From the NCBI RefSeq assembly GCF_014701095.1, contig NZ_AP023439.1, positions 1 to 64,000 on the forward strand: DNA of 64,000 nt. The letters are read 5' to 3'. The notes under the pieces are model-generated. The model had not been told where the DNA came from. It worked only from the letters and a program-made list of their open reading frames with translations, and searched no databases. How positions within the stretch are numbered: the stretch's first letter is position 1; each line of letters begins with the position of its first letter. The DNA is from Streptomyces tuirus. GTDB lineage: Bacteria > Actinomycetota > Actinomycetes > Streptomycetales > Streptomycetaceae. Position numbers and translations under genes: made by a program. This document shows, piece after piece, positions 8,778-17,253 of the stretch.

Positions 8778-10061
8778 ATGGGGTACACCGCCGTGCATGC
8801 GCGCTGGGGCCGGCTGGATGCGTCGCTGGACGATCTCGGGTGCGGCCGGTCCTGGGCGGACGTCCACCGCGTGAAAGGGCTGGAGCTGGCGTGTCCGGAG
8901 TGCCGGGGGAAAGTGTTCGCGCGCATCTCCCCCCACCGTGCCAGGCACTTCTACCACCAGGTGCGGCCGCGCGACTGCGCGCTGGCGAACGAGTCGCCGG
9001 AGCATCACCTGCTGAAGCTGGAGCTGGCCACCGCCGCCCGGGCGGCAGGCTTCAGAGCTGAGCTGGAGGTCGGCAACGAGGCCCGGACCTGGCGTGCCGA
9101 CGTGCTGGTCTTTGATGAGCAGGACCGGCCGTTCATGGCGCTGGAGGCGCAGTTGTCGCCCATGACGCCGCAGGATGCGCGGATGCGGACGGACCGCTAC
9201 GCAGTCGACGGTGTGGCGGTGTGCTGGGTGGCGATGGAGAAGCGGCCGTGGGAGCGCGGCGTGCCCTCCCTGCGGTTAGCGCCCCCCAGGAACCGCGGGG
9301 ACGCATGGACGGTGCGCTATGGCATGGCGCGCTACACCTGGGCAACGCCACACACGGTGAAGACGAAAGCGGCGTGGACCCACATCAGCTGCTCCCTGGA
9401 CGATGCGATCCGGTGGATTCTCCAGGGACGGGTCCATGCCCATACCGGCCCGGACGGCACGGTGTGGTGGACCGCCCACTCCTACGTCCAACTGGCCATC
9501 GCCCGGGCCCGGCTGGAGGCCGATGCCGAAGCCGTCATGCAGCAGGCCGCGGCCGAGCAACGCCGACAGGCCGCACAGAAGCGGGCCGCTGCCACCGAAC
9601 GGGCCCGACTGGCCGCCGAGGAACGCAGACTGGCTGCCGAGGACCGTCGGCTGGCCGCTGCGGAACAGGCGCACGAGGAGCAGCAGGCGGAGCAGGAGCG
9701 GCTGACGGCCTTCTTCGAGCACGCGGGCATCAAGGCTGCGCTGTGGCCAGCGTTCATGGAGTTGGTCTCCTCCGCCTCCGGCAAGGCGGTCACGTGCGGT
9801 GAGCAGAGCCCCGCCCATGGCAACGGGCTGCTCCTCTACAGCCGGCCGCGCACGGGGGCCGCGTTCCAGCTGGCCGGTGTGGCGTGCCCGGACCCCTCAG
9901 CGCTCGCCCGGTGGCCTGCGGACCTGACCATCCTGGTCCCCGGCCGGGACTGGCTGTTGCGTCTCGAGGAGGCCGCTCAGAGCCCGCTGAAAGTCGCCGT
10001 CCTGAACCCGGTCACCAAGCACTGCGCCTACGAACGGGTCGGCCCCCGGACCAGACGCTGA
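8778..10061 (+). CDS. Competence protein CoiA-like nuclease family protein
   Basis: A 427-residue protein with an excellent Shine-Dalgarno (GGGAGGGGG) before the ATG. Residues ~35-60 form a CPECRGKVFARISPHRARHFYH zinc-ribbon-like segment. Residues ~75-120 (ESPEHHLLKLELATAARAAG, then ADVLVFDEQDRPFMALEAQLSPM) match the CoiA nuclease core, with the D...ExQ pattern of a PD-(D/E)XK fold. Residues ~245-310 are a long Ala/Arg/Glu coiled coil, followed by a C-terminal globular domain. CoiA acts on incoming DNA in naturally competent bacteria; in Streptomyces the role is unknown. Confidence 0.75.
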   Translation: MGYTAVHARWGRLDASLDDLGCGRSWADVHRVKGLELACPECRGKVFARISPHRARHFYHQVRPRDCALANESPEHHLLKLELATAARAAGFRAELEVGNEARTWRADVLVFDEQDRPFMALEAQLSPMTPQDARMRTDRYAVDGVAVCWVAMEKRPWERGVPSLRLAPPRNRGDAWTVRYGMARYTWATPHTVKTKAAWTHISCSLDDAIRWILQGRVHAHTGPDGTVWWTAHSYVQLAIARARLEADAEAVMQQAAAEQRRQAAQKRAAATERARLAAEERRLAAEDRRLAAAEQAHEEQQAEQERLTAFFEHAGIKAALWPAFMELVSSASGKAVTCGEQSPAHGNGLLLYSRPRTGAAFQLAGVACPDPSALARWPADLTILVPGRDWLLRLEEAAQSPLKVAVLNPVTKHCAYERVGPRTRR

Positions 10062-10208
10062 CGCGAAGCCCATCAGGTTCGGGCGGGTGAGCTCCTATCG
10101 ACCGCAGAGGCGGGGTGCGGCGGGTCCGGTGCCGGTGATGGCCTACCCGGTCGGGTGAAGGTGCCAGCGGGCGGGAACTTGCGGGAGCACGGCCGCGTCG
10201 TGCCGGGC

Positions 10209-10424
10209 ATGAAGCCGATCAGCGAAGCGCACGTGGCGCAGCCGGGCCCGGCCGTCGTCGACGTCGCAGCATACGACGAGCAGACCGCGTTCGCCGTTCA
10301 GGCGCTGCTTGCCGGGCGCTGAGCGACCGCGCCGGCAGACCGCACGGTTCGAGTGCCGGGCGAGCCGGGTGTACGGCTGCGCTGTTATCTCGGCGTCCGT
10401 CAGGAACTCGAATCACATCGGTGA
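10209..10424 (+). pseudogene. DUF6207 family gene with in-frame TGA
   Basis: Begins MKPISEAHVAQPGPAVVDVAAYDEQTAFAVQALLAGR, the typical start of the small Streptomyces DUF6207 family. Codon 38 is TGA (10320-10322), where the family normally has Trp (the RWAT motif). Reading through, the same frame continues ATAPADRTVRVPGEPGVRLRCYLGVRQELESHR to a TGA at 10422-10424, matching the family's C terminus. So a single TGG-to-TGA change has broken an otherwise full-length ~71-codon gene. Confidence 0.75.
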
Positions 10425-10472
10425 GACCCGAAGTCGGCTGCGGGCGTCTTCGGGGCTCGACGGTGGAGCTGC

Positions 10473-10640
10473 TTACGAGGCCGGCTCGTACGGCACGTTC
10501 TGCGACGGGCAGTGGCGGGCCAGCTCGTGCAGGGCCGCCAGCTCGAGTTCGTCCGCGGTCAGGCTCCAGCGGAGCTTGGTGGCCACCCACTCCGCGGCGT
10601 AGCGGCAGTGCGCGTCGGCCGCGGGCGGGAGCCACAGCAC
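10473..10640 (-). pseudogene. C-terminal remnant of an HNH endonuclease family gene
   Basis: The minus strand reads LWLPPAADAHCRYAAEWVATKLRWSLTADELELAALHELARHCPSQNVPYEPAS followed by TAA. This is the highly recognisable C terminus of Streptomyces HNH endonuclease (GmrSD C-terminal/DUF1524-type) proteins. Upstream of about 10640 the frame loses similarity and no HNH motif is present, so only the tail remains. Confidence 0.6.
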
Positions 10641-10775
10641 GCGGGCGCCGAGGGAACCAACGGCGCGACCGCACCGCCTGGCGCAGCCGGGCCCGTTGCA
10701 CGTTCCGCGTACCGTACGACCCCGGCGCGCGCCTCGTGGACCGGGTCCGCGAGGCGGCGGGGTCTGCGGGAGCGG

Positions 10776-13205
10776 CTACGCCAGGACGGCCGGGGTGGCG
10801 TTCTCGGCCGTCCAGTCTCCGTCGAAGAGCGCGGCAACCAGACGGACATGGTCGTCGGGGAGCTGGCCGGTGCGGTGTTTGGTGCGGGTTTTGGCGAGCC
10901 AGGCGCCGAGGTTGACGGTGTCGCCGTCGACGCGGATGGTCTCGCGGGCGGCGGGGGCGCGGCCTTCGCGGTGGAGGAAGAGTTCCAGGAGCTGGACGGT
11001 CTGTTCGAAGGTGCGGCGGGCCCGGCGGGCGGGGGTGAGCGGGCTGTTCTCGGGGGTGAGGCCGAGGGCGGTCATCAGCTGCTGCTGGCCGTCGGCGAGG
11101 GCCGACCAGGTGGTGAGCTGGCGGGCCAGCCAGGAGCCGATCTTCACGCCGCCGAGCTGGGTGTCGCGAGTCAAGGTGGCGGGGTCGGCTCCGGAGGCGA
11201 GGTGGGCGCGCAGCAGGTGGTACTTGCGGTGCCAGTCCGCGCCGTGGGACAGGCGCCAGTCGGGTGCGAGGGTGCTCAGGGCGTCGGCGCGGGCCTGATC
11301 GAGCTGGTTCTTGGCCGCGAGGTGGCGTTGTTCGGCGAGCCATGCGCCCACGGGGGTGGTGGCGGGTGCGGCGAGGTGGCCGTGGGTGCGCAGGTAGTCG
11401 GCGGCGGCGGTCAGGCGGGCGCGCCAGGCTGCGTCGTGCTTGTCCCAGATCATGCCCAGCGCGTCGAGTTCGGCGATCCAGTCCGGTTCGAGGCGGCCGG
11501 CCTTCGCAGCGTCGCGCATGGTGGTGATGAAGGTGCCCAGGGTGTAGCCGGCGGGGTCGGTGTAGTCGGCGGGGACGTCGAGGTGGCCCATTTCGTCGCG
11601 GTAGGACTGGGCGGCGGCGAGTCCGAGGCGCCGGGAACGGGAGACGGCCGCCTCGCGGGGGTCGAAGGAGGCCAAATCCATGGCGCGGGCGATGCGCTCG
11701 GGGTGGACGGTGAAGTCGAAGTGCCAGCGGCGTTCGATGACGTCGCTGGTCTCCCTGGGGAGACGGTTGGCCTTGTCGGGCAGGCGCTCGAGGATGCGGT
11801 GGTCGTGGCTGGCCAGCGCGCAGGCGATGGCCCACACCGGCTCGTAGGCGGTACCGAGGATGTTCTCGCCGTCGGCGCCGGGCGGGACGTAGACGGGGAC
11901 GATCAGTGAGGCGGTCTTGCCGGACACGTCCAGGCGCAGGGCGCGGCCGAGGGCCTGGACGCAGCGGATGACGCTGCGGGTGGGGTCTGCGAAGACGATG
12001 GCATCCACGCTGGGGATGTCGACGCCTTCGGCGATCAGGCGGGAGTTGGCGAGGATCGCGCAGTCGGCGGCGGCGAAGGCGGCGAAGGTGTCGGCGCGTT
12101 GGGCGGGGGTGTGCTCGCCGTGGGCGAAGAACAGCTTGGGGGTGATGTCCGGGACGAGGCCGGGGTCGGTGCGGGCCAGCAGGCGCAGGGTGTGCGGGAG
12201 TTCGCGGGCGAAGCGGCGGGCGTCGGAGACGAGGTTGAAGTAGACCAGGACCTTGCTCAGGCCGTGTTCGGTCATGGCGCGCAGGACAGACAGGTGCAGG
12301 GCGGTGGTGCGCAGCGCGCTGTCCTGCTCATCACCGTCGCCGGGAGGGGTGGTGGCGGGGGCGGTCAGGTTCAGGCGGCGGCGCAGGTCGGCGTCGGTGA
12401 GGGTGGGCACCACGATGCGGTAGTCCGCAGCCCGGCCGTCCTCGACCGCCTGGGCGAGGGGATACTCGAAGATTTTCTTGCCGTAGACGGCCTCGTTGTC
12501 CATGGAGTTGGCGAACGCGTCCACGTCCCGTCCCGCGGCGGGGCGGCGGCGTGGGCGGGTGGTGTCGGCGGACTCCGCCAGCTCCGGCGCGGCGAAGATG
12601 CGGGGGGTGGCGGTCATGTAGAGGCGGCGGTCCGCGCGGATGCGCTGCGCGTCGTTGACGATGGCCCACTTCTTGTCGGCCCGTCCCGCGATCCGGTGTG
12701 CCTCGTCCATGACCGCGAGGTCGAACGGCGGCACCGTATACCCCGTGTTCTGCGTTTCCTCGATCTTGTTCAGGGAGTCGTAGGTGCAGATCACCGTCAA
12801 AGCGGGGATCTGGTCCTCGTTCTCCCCGATCACCGACATCAGCCCGCCCAGCGCGTGGGGGTCGGTGGTCGACATGACGCGGGCCGCGACCAGGTCGTCG
12901 CGGCCGCTGGTGTCCAGGGAGGAGACGATCACCATGTGCTCCAGGTGTCCGTCGCGGCGCCAGGCCAGCGCGGTCTGCGCGGCCAGGTCCAGGGTGGGGA
13001 CCACGAACAGCACCAGCCGCGCGCCGAGTCCGTCCGCCGTGCGGATCGACACCAGGGTCTTTCCGGTGCCCGTCGCCGACACGAACAGAGCGCGCGTCCC
13101 CGCGCGCCGCAGGTGCCGTACCAGCCGCTCCACCGCCTCGGCCTGGTCGGGAAAGAGCCGCGCACGCTTAGGGCGGCCGGGGCGCGGCAGTTCCACCACA
13201 GTCAT
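10776..13205 (-). CDS. DEAD/DEAH-box helicase with helicase-associated repeats
   Basis: An 809-residue superfamily 2 helicase. Motif I is SATGTGKT (residues ~43-50), motif II is MDEAH (~160-164), motif III is YMTATPR (~196-202), and motif VI is in QALGRALRLD (~440). The N-terminal ~500 residues form the two RecA-like lobes. Residues ~510-800 contain tandem helicase-associated (HA) domains with repeated GxW/LGxW motifs (YTLGTFITTMR, APVGAWLAEQR, VKIGSWLARQL, VNLGAWLAKTR). Such helicases are common near Streptomyces telomeres, but this one is not clearly TtrA. It starts 18 bases after the ankyrin gene, so the two are probably one operon. DNA translocation is inferred. Confidence 0.85.
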   Translation of the reverse strand: MTVVELPRPGRPKRARLFPDQAEAVERLVRHLRRAGTRALFVSATGTGKTLVSIRTADGLGARLVLFVVPTLDLAAQTALAWRRDGHLEHMVIVSSLDTSGRDDLVAARVMSTTDPHALGGLMSVIGENEDQIPALTVICTYDSLNKIEETQNTGYTVPPFDLAVMDEAHRIAGRADKKWAIVNDAQRIRADRRLYMTATPRIFAAPELAESADTTRPRRRPAAGRDVDAFANSMDNEAVYGKKIFEYPLAQAVEDGRAADYRIVVPTLTDADLRRRLNLTAPATTPPGDGDEQDSALRTTALHLSVLRAMTEHGLSKVLVYFNLVSDARRFARELPHTLRLLARTDPGLVPDITPKLFFAHGEHTPAQRADTFAAFAAADCAILANSRLIAEGVDIPSVDAIVFADPTRSVIRCVQALGRALRLDVSGKTASLIVPVYVPPGADGENILGTAYEPVWAIACALASHDHRILERLPDKANRLPRETSDVIERRWHFDFTVHPERIARAMDLASFDPREAAVSRSRRLGLAAAQSYRDEMGHLDVPADYTDPAGYTLGTFITTMRDAAKAGRLEPDWIAELDALGMIWDKHDAAWRARLTAAADYLRTHGHLAAPATTPVGAWLAEQRHLAAKNQLDQARADALSTLAPDWRLSHGADWHRKYHLLRAHLASGADPATLTRDTQLGGVKIGSWLARQLTTWSALADGQQQLMTALGLTPENSPLTPARRARRTFEQTVQLLELFLHREGRAPAARETIRVDGDTVNLGAWLAKTRTKHRTGQLPDDHVRLVAALFDGDWTAENATPAVLA

Positions 13206-13223
13206 GACAGCTCTTCTTTCGAG

Positions 13224-14216
13224 TCAGTGGCTCCAGTAGTCGCGGCGGGGCAGCTCGACCCACACATCGGGCGGCCCGGTCACGGCCCGCCGGTCGGCCA
13301 GGCGCAGTCCTGCGAAGGCGCAGGCGTAGGCGACGGCGTGGTGCTGGTAGAGGTAGGCGGCCAGCACCTCCCCGGGACTGTCGTTCTCGTCCGGTCCTCC
13401 GCCGGGGTGCAGGTCCGAGCCCTCGATGACTCCATCGCGGGTGATGCTGCCCTGGTTGCCGCTCTTGGGATTGGCGTAGAGGCCGTAGCAGAGGGTGCCG
13501 GCGGACAGCCGGGCCAGCACGCCCGGCATCTGCGGCGCGTATCCCCAGGGCTGAGTGACCACACAGCCGCCCGGCACGGACGTCACACCGACGATGTGCA
13601 GGCTCTCGTCCATGTCGTACGCGTAGGGCTCCTCCAGCAGCTCATTCAGCACGTCGAGGAGTTCGCCGTCCACCACCGGAGTCGCCTGCAGACGGCGCAC
13701 CGCCTCGGCCGCGTCGATGCCCGCCACACAGGCCAGGCCCATGCCGTCGTCGTAGAACTCGCCCAGTGCCGTGGTGAGGCGATGGGCCTCCTGCGCTGCC
13801 GCCCGCTCGGTGTCGCTCAGGGACACCCCTTCCGGTACCGGGAACAGCTCGGGCGTCGGTCCGGCCAGGCTCAGCCGCCCCGGCGACCAGCCGCCGAGCG
13901 AGGGCCGCCAGGGATCGGCCCCGGCGGCGGCGAGGGCTCGTGCGTTGGCCGGCTTGCGGGACAGGACGGCTTCCCACAGTGCCGTCACCCCGTTCTCCAG
14001 CGCGTCCACGTCCGCAACCCGGCGGGCAAGTTCCGTAACAGCCTCCGGGGAGCCGAACACCGCTGCCCGATGCAGGGGCCTGCTCCCGTTCCAGCTCTCC
14101 GGATCGGCTCCTTGGTCCAGGCGCCGGCGGATGTCGTCGGCATCCGTCCAGTCCCAGCCCATGCCCGCCCAGCCGTCACTCGTTGCCGCCACCGCTCCCC
14201 CTCGAACACGTCGCAT
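13224..14216 (-). CDS. Ankyrin-repeat-like protein
   Basis: A 330-residue protein; the ATG at 14216 is preferred though the frame is open upstream. Residues ~20-100 contain ankyrin-type units (SRPLHRAAVFGSPEAVTELARRVADVDALENGVTALWEAVLSRKPANARALAAAGADPW). The rest is globular and acidic, with no named domain I recognise. Ankyrin repeats mediate protein-protein contacts. It lies directly upstream of the helicase and is divergently transcribed from tap, so the 14217-14402 gap should hold both promoters. Confidence 0.65.
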   Translation of the reverse strand: MRRVRGGAVAATSDGWAGMGWDWTDADDIRRRLDQGADPESWNGSRPLHRAAVFGSPEAVTELARRVADVDALENGVTALWEAVLSRKPANARALAAAGADPWRPSLGGWSPGRLSLAGPTPELFPVPEGVSLSDTERAAAQEAHRLTTALGEFYDDGMGLACVAGIDAAEAVRRLQATPVVDGELLDVLNELLEEPYAYDMDESLHIVGVTSVPGGCVVTQPWGYAPQMPGVLARLSAGTLCYGLYANPKSGNQGSITRDGVIEGSDLHPGGGPDENDSPGEVLAAYLYQHHAVAYACAFAGLRLADRRAVTGPPDVWVELPRRDYWSH

Positions 14217-14402
14217 GCGCTCGCGCCACTTCGACCCGCCCCCGAGCACACGTGCGCTACAGGCCGCTGGCTCCATCGTCCAGGTCCGTTGACCGGACAT
14301 TATCACCCCGAGCATCGTTCGTACGCTCAATGTACGCGATCCAGTCGCTGTTGGTACGCGATAGGTGCGTTTCAGGGGTAGAGTCGGGGACGGAGGTGTC
14401 CC

Positions 14403-16631
14403 ATGTCCGAGTTGTTCGACGCGGTCGACGCGCTGATCGCGTCCCGCTCCCCGCTGCCGCCGCCGGCTGAGCGCAGGCGGCTGCGCCAGGCGCACGCGCT
14501 CACCCTGGACGAGGTGGCCTCCGCCCTGGGCGTGCGGCGGGCGACCGTCGGCGGCTGGGAGTCGGGCAAGACCGAGCCCCGGCCGCCGGAGCGGGAGGCG
14601 TACGCGCGCCTGCTGGAGCAGCTCGCCACGCTCTACCCCGCCCCCCGGAGCACCGGCGCCCCGCAGGAGGACACGGACACCGCAGCGTCCCCAGCGCAGA
14701 CGCGGCTCACGGGCGGGGCAGCGGAAGCTACTGCCACGGCGGAGGCCGAGGAGCCCCCGGCCGCTCCCCCAGCGCCCGCTCGGCACGCGGCAGCGACACA
14801 GCGGCCGGTGCCGCGTGCCGAGCGGGCGCCGCAGAGCTCGCGGCGCCCCACTGCGAGGAAGGCCGCCCCGGCGAACACGCCCGCGCCCGGCGGTGCCTAC
14901 GCGCACGGTCCGCTACTCGTCCTCGACGCCGACTCCGAGCGGAATGTGACGGGCTACGGCGTCGGCGGTCTGATCCTGGACGTGCCCGCCAAGTCGCTGC
15001 CCGCGCTGGTGGAGTGGACGCTCACCGAGGCGCGGCTGGGGTCGCAGAGGCTGCACGGCTCGGGCAAGGACGGCGACCCGCTGCTGGTGCTCACCGAGGC
15101 GGCGTGCGAGCGCTACGGCCTGCCCGCCGCCTTGTCCGAGGCCGAGCGGCTTGCCGGGCGGCTCCCGGAAGGACACAAGGTCATCAAGCAGCTGAAGCGC
15201 GCCGACTGGCAGCTCACCAAGCGCGGGCTGGGGCCGTGGGCGCGGATCTACCGCCCCGTCCAGGGCGGCCGCAGGCAGTGCGTGCAGCTGTGCATCCCCT
15301 CCTGGCGCGCCCTGGACGACCGCTCCTGGGGCCATGCCGCGCAGCTGCCGCCGCCAGAACTGGCCCGGGTGCTGGGCGTGTACGCGGCCCGGGTGATGAC
15401 GCCGGTGGGCTCCACTGCCGTGACGGGGCTGCAGCTGATGAGCGCGCTCAACCCGCCGACCCGCGCGAGCGAGCCGGATGAGAACGGCCAGCGCCACCGC
15501 GAGCACCGGCCCGGTTCGCTGGGAACGGAGCCGCTTGACCCGGCGCCGTGCGAGGCGACCGACGGACACCCCGTCCTGGCCCATCTGCCCCGCTTCCACG
15601 TGCGCGGCCCCGGCGAGCGGCTGTTCGAGGAGGCCTACGACTGGGCGCGTGACCTCACCGACGCCGAGTGCATGCAGCAGCACCTGGTCGGCCTGGATGT
15701 GAACCTGGCCTTCGGTGCGGCCGCCAACGGTGCGGTCGTCGGGCTGTCATCGCCGCCCGAGCACGTCAACCGCCCGGTCTTCGACCCAGCGGTGCCCGGT
15801 TCCTGGCTGGTCGACCTCTCCCACGTCGATCTGTCCCGGGTGAAGGTCGGCAAGCAGCGGCGCGACCTCGATGGCGCGCTGCTGCCCAGCCCGTTCACGC
15901 CGAGCGGCCAGCGCCCGACCGGTCCGGCCTGGTATGCCACGCCCACCGTGGCCTACGCCGTCGAGCTCGGCTACGACGTCACCCCCGTCGAGGCCTGGCT
16001 GCGCCGGGAGAGCGGCCGGTTCCTGGACGGCTGGTACAAGCGGCTGCGCGATGCCTACGTCGCCACCATGGCGGACCTCGGCGTCACGGAGAAGCTGTCC
16101 CCGCACCACTTCCTTCAGGCGATGGACGGCTACAAGAGCCGCGATCCGGAGCTGGGGATCGTGGTGGACGCGGTCAAGATGACCGTCAAGGGCGGCATCG
16201 GCAAGCTGCAGGAGAAGGCACGCGGCGGCGGCTGGAAGCCGGGACAGCCCTGGCCCGCTCTCGCCCGCCCGACGTGGCGCCCGGACATCCGCGCTACCGT
16301 CATCTCCCGGGCCCGGATCAACATGCACCGCAAGATGCTCAACCTGGCCGCGGCCACCGGCCGGTACCCGGTTGCGGTCCTCTCCGACTGCGCCGTGTAC
16401 GCGGCCGACGGGCCCAGCCCCCTGGACGTGCTGCCCTACGGCGCCGACGGCAAGACCGTGCCGGGCTCGTTCCGGCTCGGCGTCTCGCCCGGGATGGTCA
16501 AGCACGAGGGCACCCAGAGCGTGCTGTGGGGGGCGGACGTGCTCGAGCAGCTCAGCGCCGACGGCCATGTCGCCAACCTCGCCCGCTACATCAAGACCGG
16601 CGAGGTCACCGCCAAGGACACCGGAGAATAG
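14403..16631 (+). CDS. tap: Telomere-associated protein Tap
   Basis: A 742-residue protein followed 15 bases later by tpg, the canonical tap-tpg order of Streptomyces linear replicons. Residues ~22-75 form a helix-turn-helix (LRQAHALTLDEVASALGVRRATVGGWESGK), followed by an Ala/Pro-rich linker (~80-160) and the conserved Tap body (LLVLDADSERNVTGYGVGGLILDVPAKSLP through MVKHEGTQSVLWG near the end). Family knowledge: Tap binds single-stranded telomere DNA and recruits the terminal protein to replicated ends. Full length with no lesion seen. Start ATG has GGAGGTG upstream. A truncated inverted copy lies at 60861-61297. Confidence 0.92.
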   Translation: MSELFDAVDALIASRSPLPPPAERRRLRQAHALTLDEVASALGVRRATVGGWESGKTEPRPPEREAYARLLEQLATLYPAPRSTGAPQEDTDTAASPAQTRLTGGAAEATATAEAEEPPAAPPAPARHAAATQRPVPRAERAPQSSRRPTARKAAPANTPAPGGAYAHGPLLVLDADSERNVTGYGVGGLILDVPAKSLPALVEWTLTEARLGSQRLHGSGKDGDPLLVLTEAACERYGLPAALSEAERLAGRLPEGHKVIKQLKRADWQLTKRGLGPWARIYRPVQGGRRQCVQLCIPSWRALDDRSWGHAAQLPPPELARVLGVYAARVMTPVGSTAVTGLQLMSALNPPTRASEPDENGQRHREHRPGSLGTEPLDPAPCEATDGHPVLAHLPRFHVRGPGERLFEEAYDWARDLTDAECMQQHLVGLDVNLAFGAAANGAVVGLSSPPEHVNRPVFDPAVPGSWLVDLSHVDLSRVKVGKQRRDLDGALLPSPFTPSGQRPTGPAWYATPTVAYAVELGYDVTPVEAWLRRESGRFLDGWYKRLRDAYVATMADLGVTEKLSPHHFLQAMDGYKSRDPELGIVVDAVKMTVKGGIGKLQEKARGGGWKPGQPWPALARPTWRPDIRATVISRARINMHRKMLNLAAATGRYPVAVLSDCAVYAADGPSPLDVLPYGADGKTVPGSFRLGVSPGMVKHEGTQSVLWGADVLEQLSADGHVANLARYIKTGEVTAKDTGE

Positions 16632-16646
16632 GGAGCGTTACAGGCG

Positions 16647-17204
16647 ATGGTCACGGTCGGGGAAGAACTCGACAAGGCGCTACAGGGGGCGTTCACGCGG
16701 CCCGTTCCCAAGTCCGCCGGGGCGCAGATGCGGTACCTGGTCAGGCAGCACCAGCGCAGCACCCGGCGCGTGGCTGAGCTGCTCGGCATCAGCCAGCGCA
16801 CCGTCGAACGTTATGTGAAGAACCAGATCAAAAAGCCCCGGCCGGAGCTCGCCGACCGGCTGGAGCGTGAGGTCCGCGCACGCTGGCAGCCGCAGATCAG
16901 GGCGAAGGCGAAACAGGCCGCGGCCACCACGAGCGGCATCATGATCGATGTGCAGGCGAGGTTCGGCTACACCGCCGCCGTCGGCAGCACCGACCAGGCC
17001 CGCGTACGTCACCTCACCCTCGCCCTGCCGCCCCGGCACGCCGCCCGCCTCCTTCAAGCCCAGGAAGCAGGCGTCGACGAGGACGACCTCCGCGAGATCG
17101 CTGCCGAGGCGTTGGGTGAGGTGTACTTCCGCGACGGCGGCCGCCGTGCCCACGGCCTCGAAGTGGAACTCAAGGACATCGTCGACCTGCAGTTCGAGCT
17201 GTAG
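16647..17204 (+). CDS. tpg: Terminal protein Tpg
   Basis: A 185-residue protein, the usual length for Tpg. Residues ~20-60 form a helix-turn-helix (RRVAELLGISQRTVERYVKNQIKKP); later segments are RWQPQIRAKAKQAAATTSGIMIDVQARFGYTAAVGSTD and the C-terminal EVYFRDGGRRAHGLEVELKDIVDLQFEL. It is closely similar to the second Tpg at 60291. Known role: Tpg is covalently attached to telomere 5' ends and primes end patching. Co-transcribed with tap; a TniQ-like gene follows after only 49 bases. Confidence 0.92.
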   Translation: MVTVGEELDKALQGAFTRPVPKSAGAQMRYLVRQHQRSTRRVAELLGISQRTVERYVKNQIKKPRPELADRLEREVRARWQPQIRAKAKQAAATTSGIMIDVQARFGYTAAVGSTDQARVRHLTLALPPRHAARLLQAQEAGVDEDDLREIAAEALGEVYFRDGGRRAHGLEVELKDIVDLQFEL

Positions 17205-17253
17205 GCGGTCAGTGCGCCGGGCAGGAAGCAGGACAGGGCGTCAGGGGAGAGCT

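Noticed and set aside
12099..14381. A 760-residue plus-strand ORF opposite the helicase and ankyrin genes
   Set aside because: Shadow frame; the helicase motifs on the minus strand are decisive.
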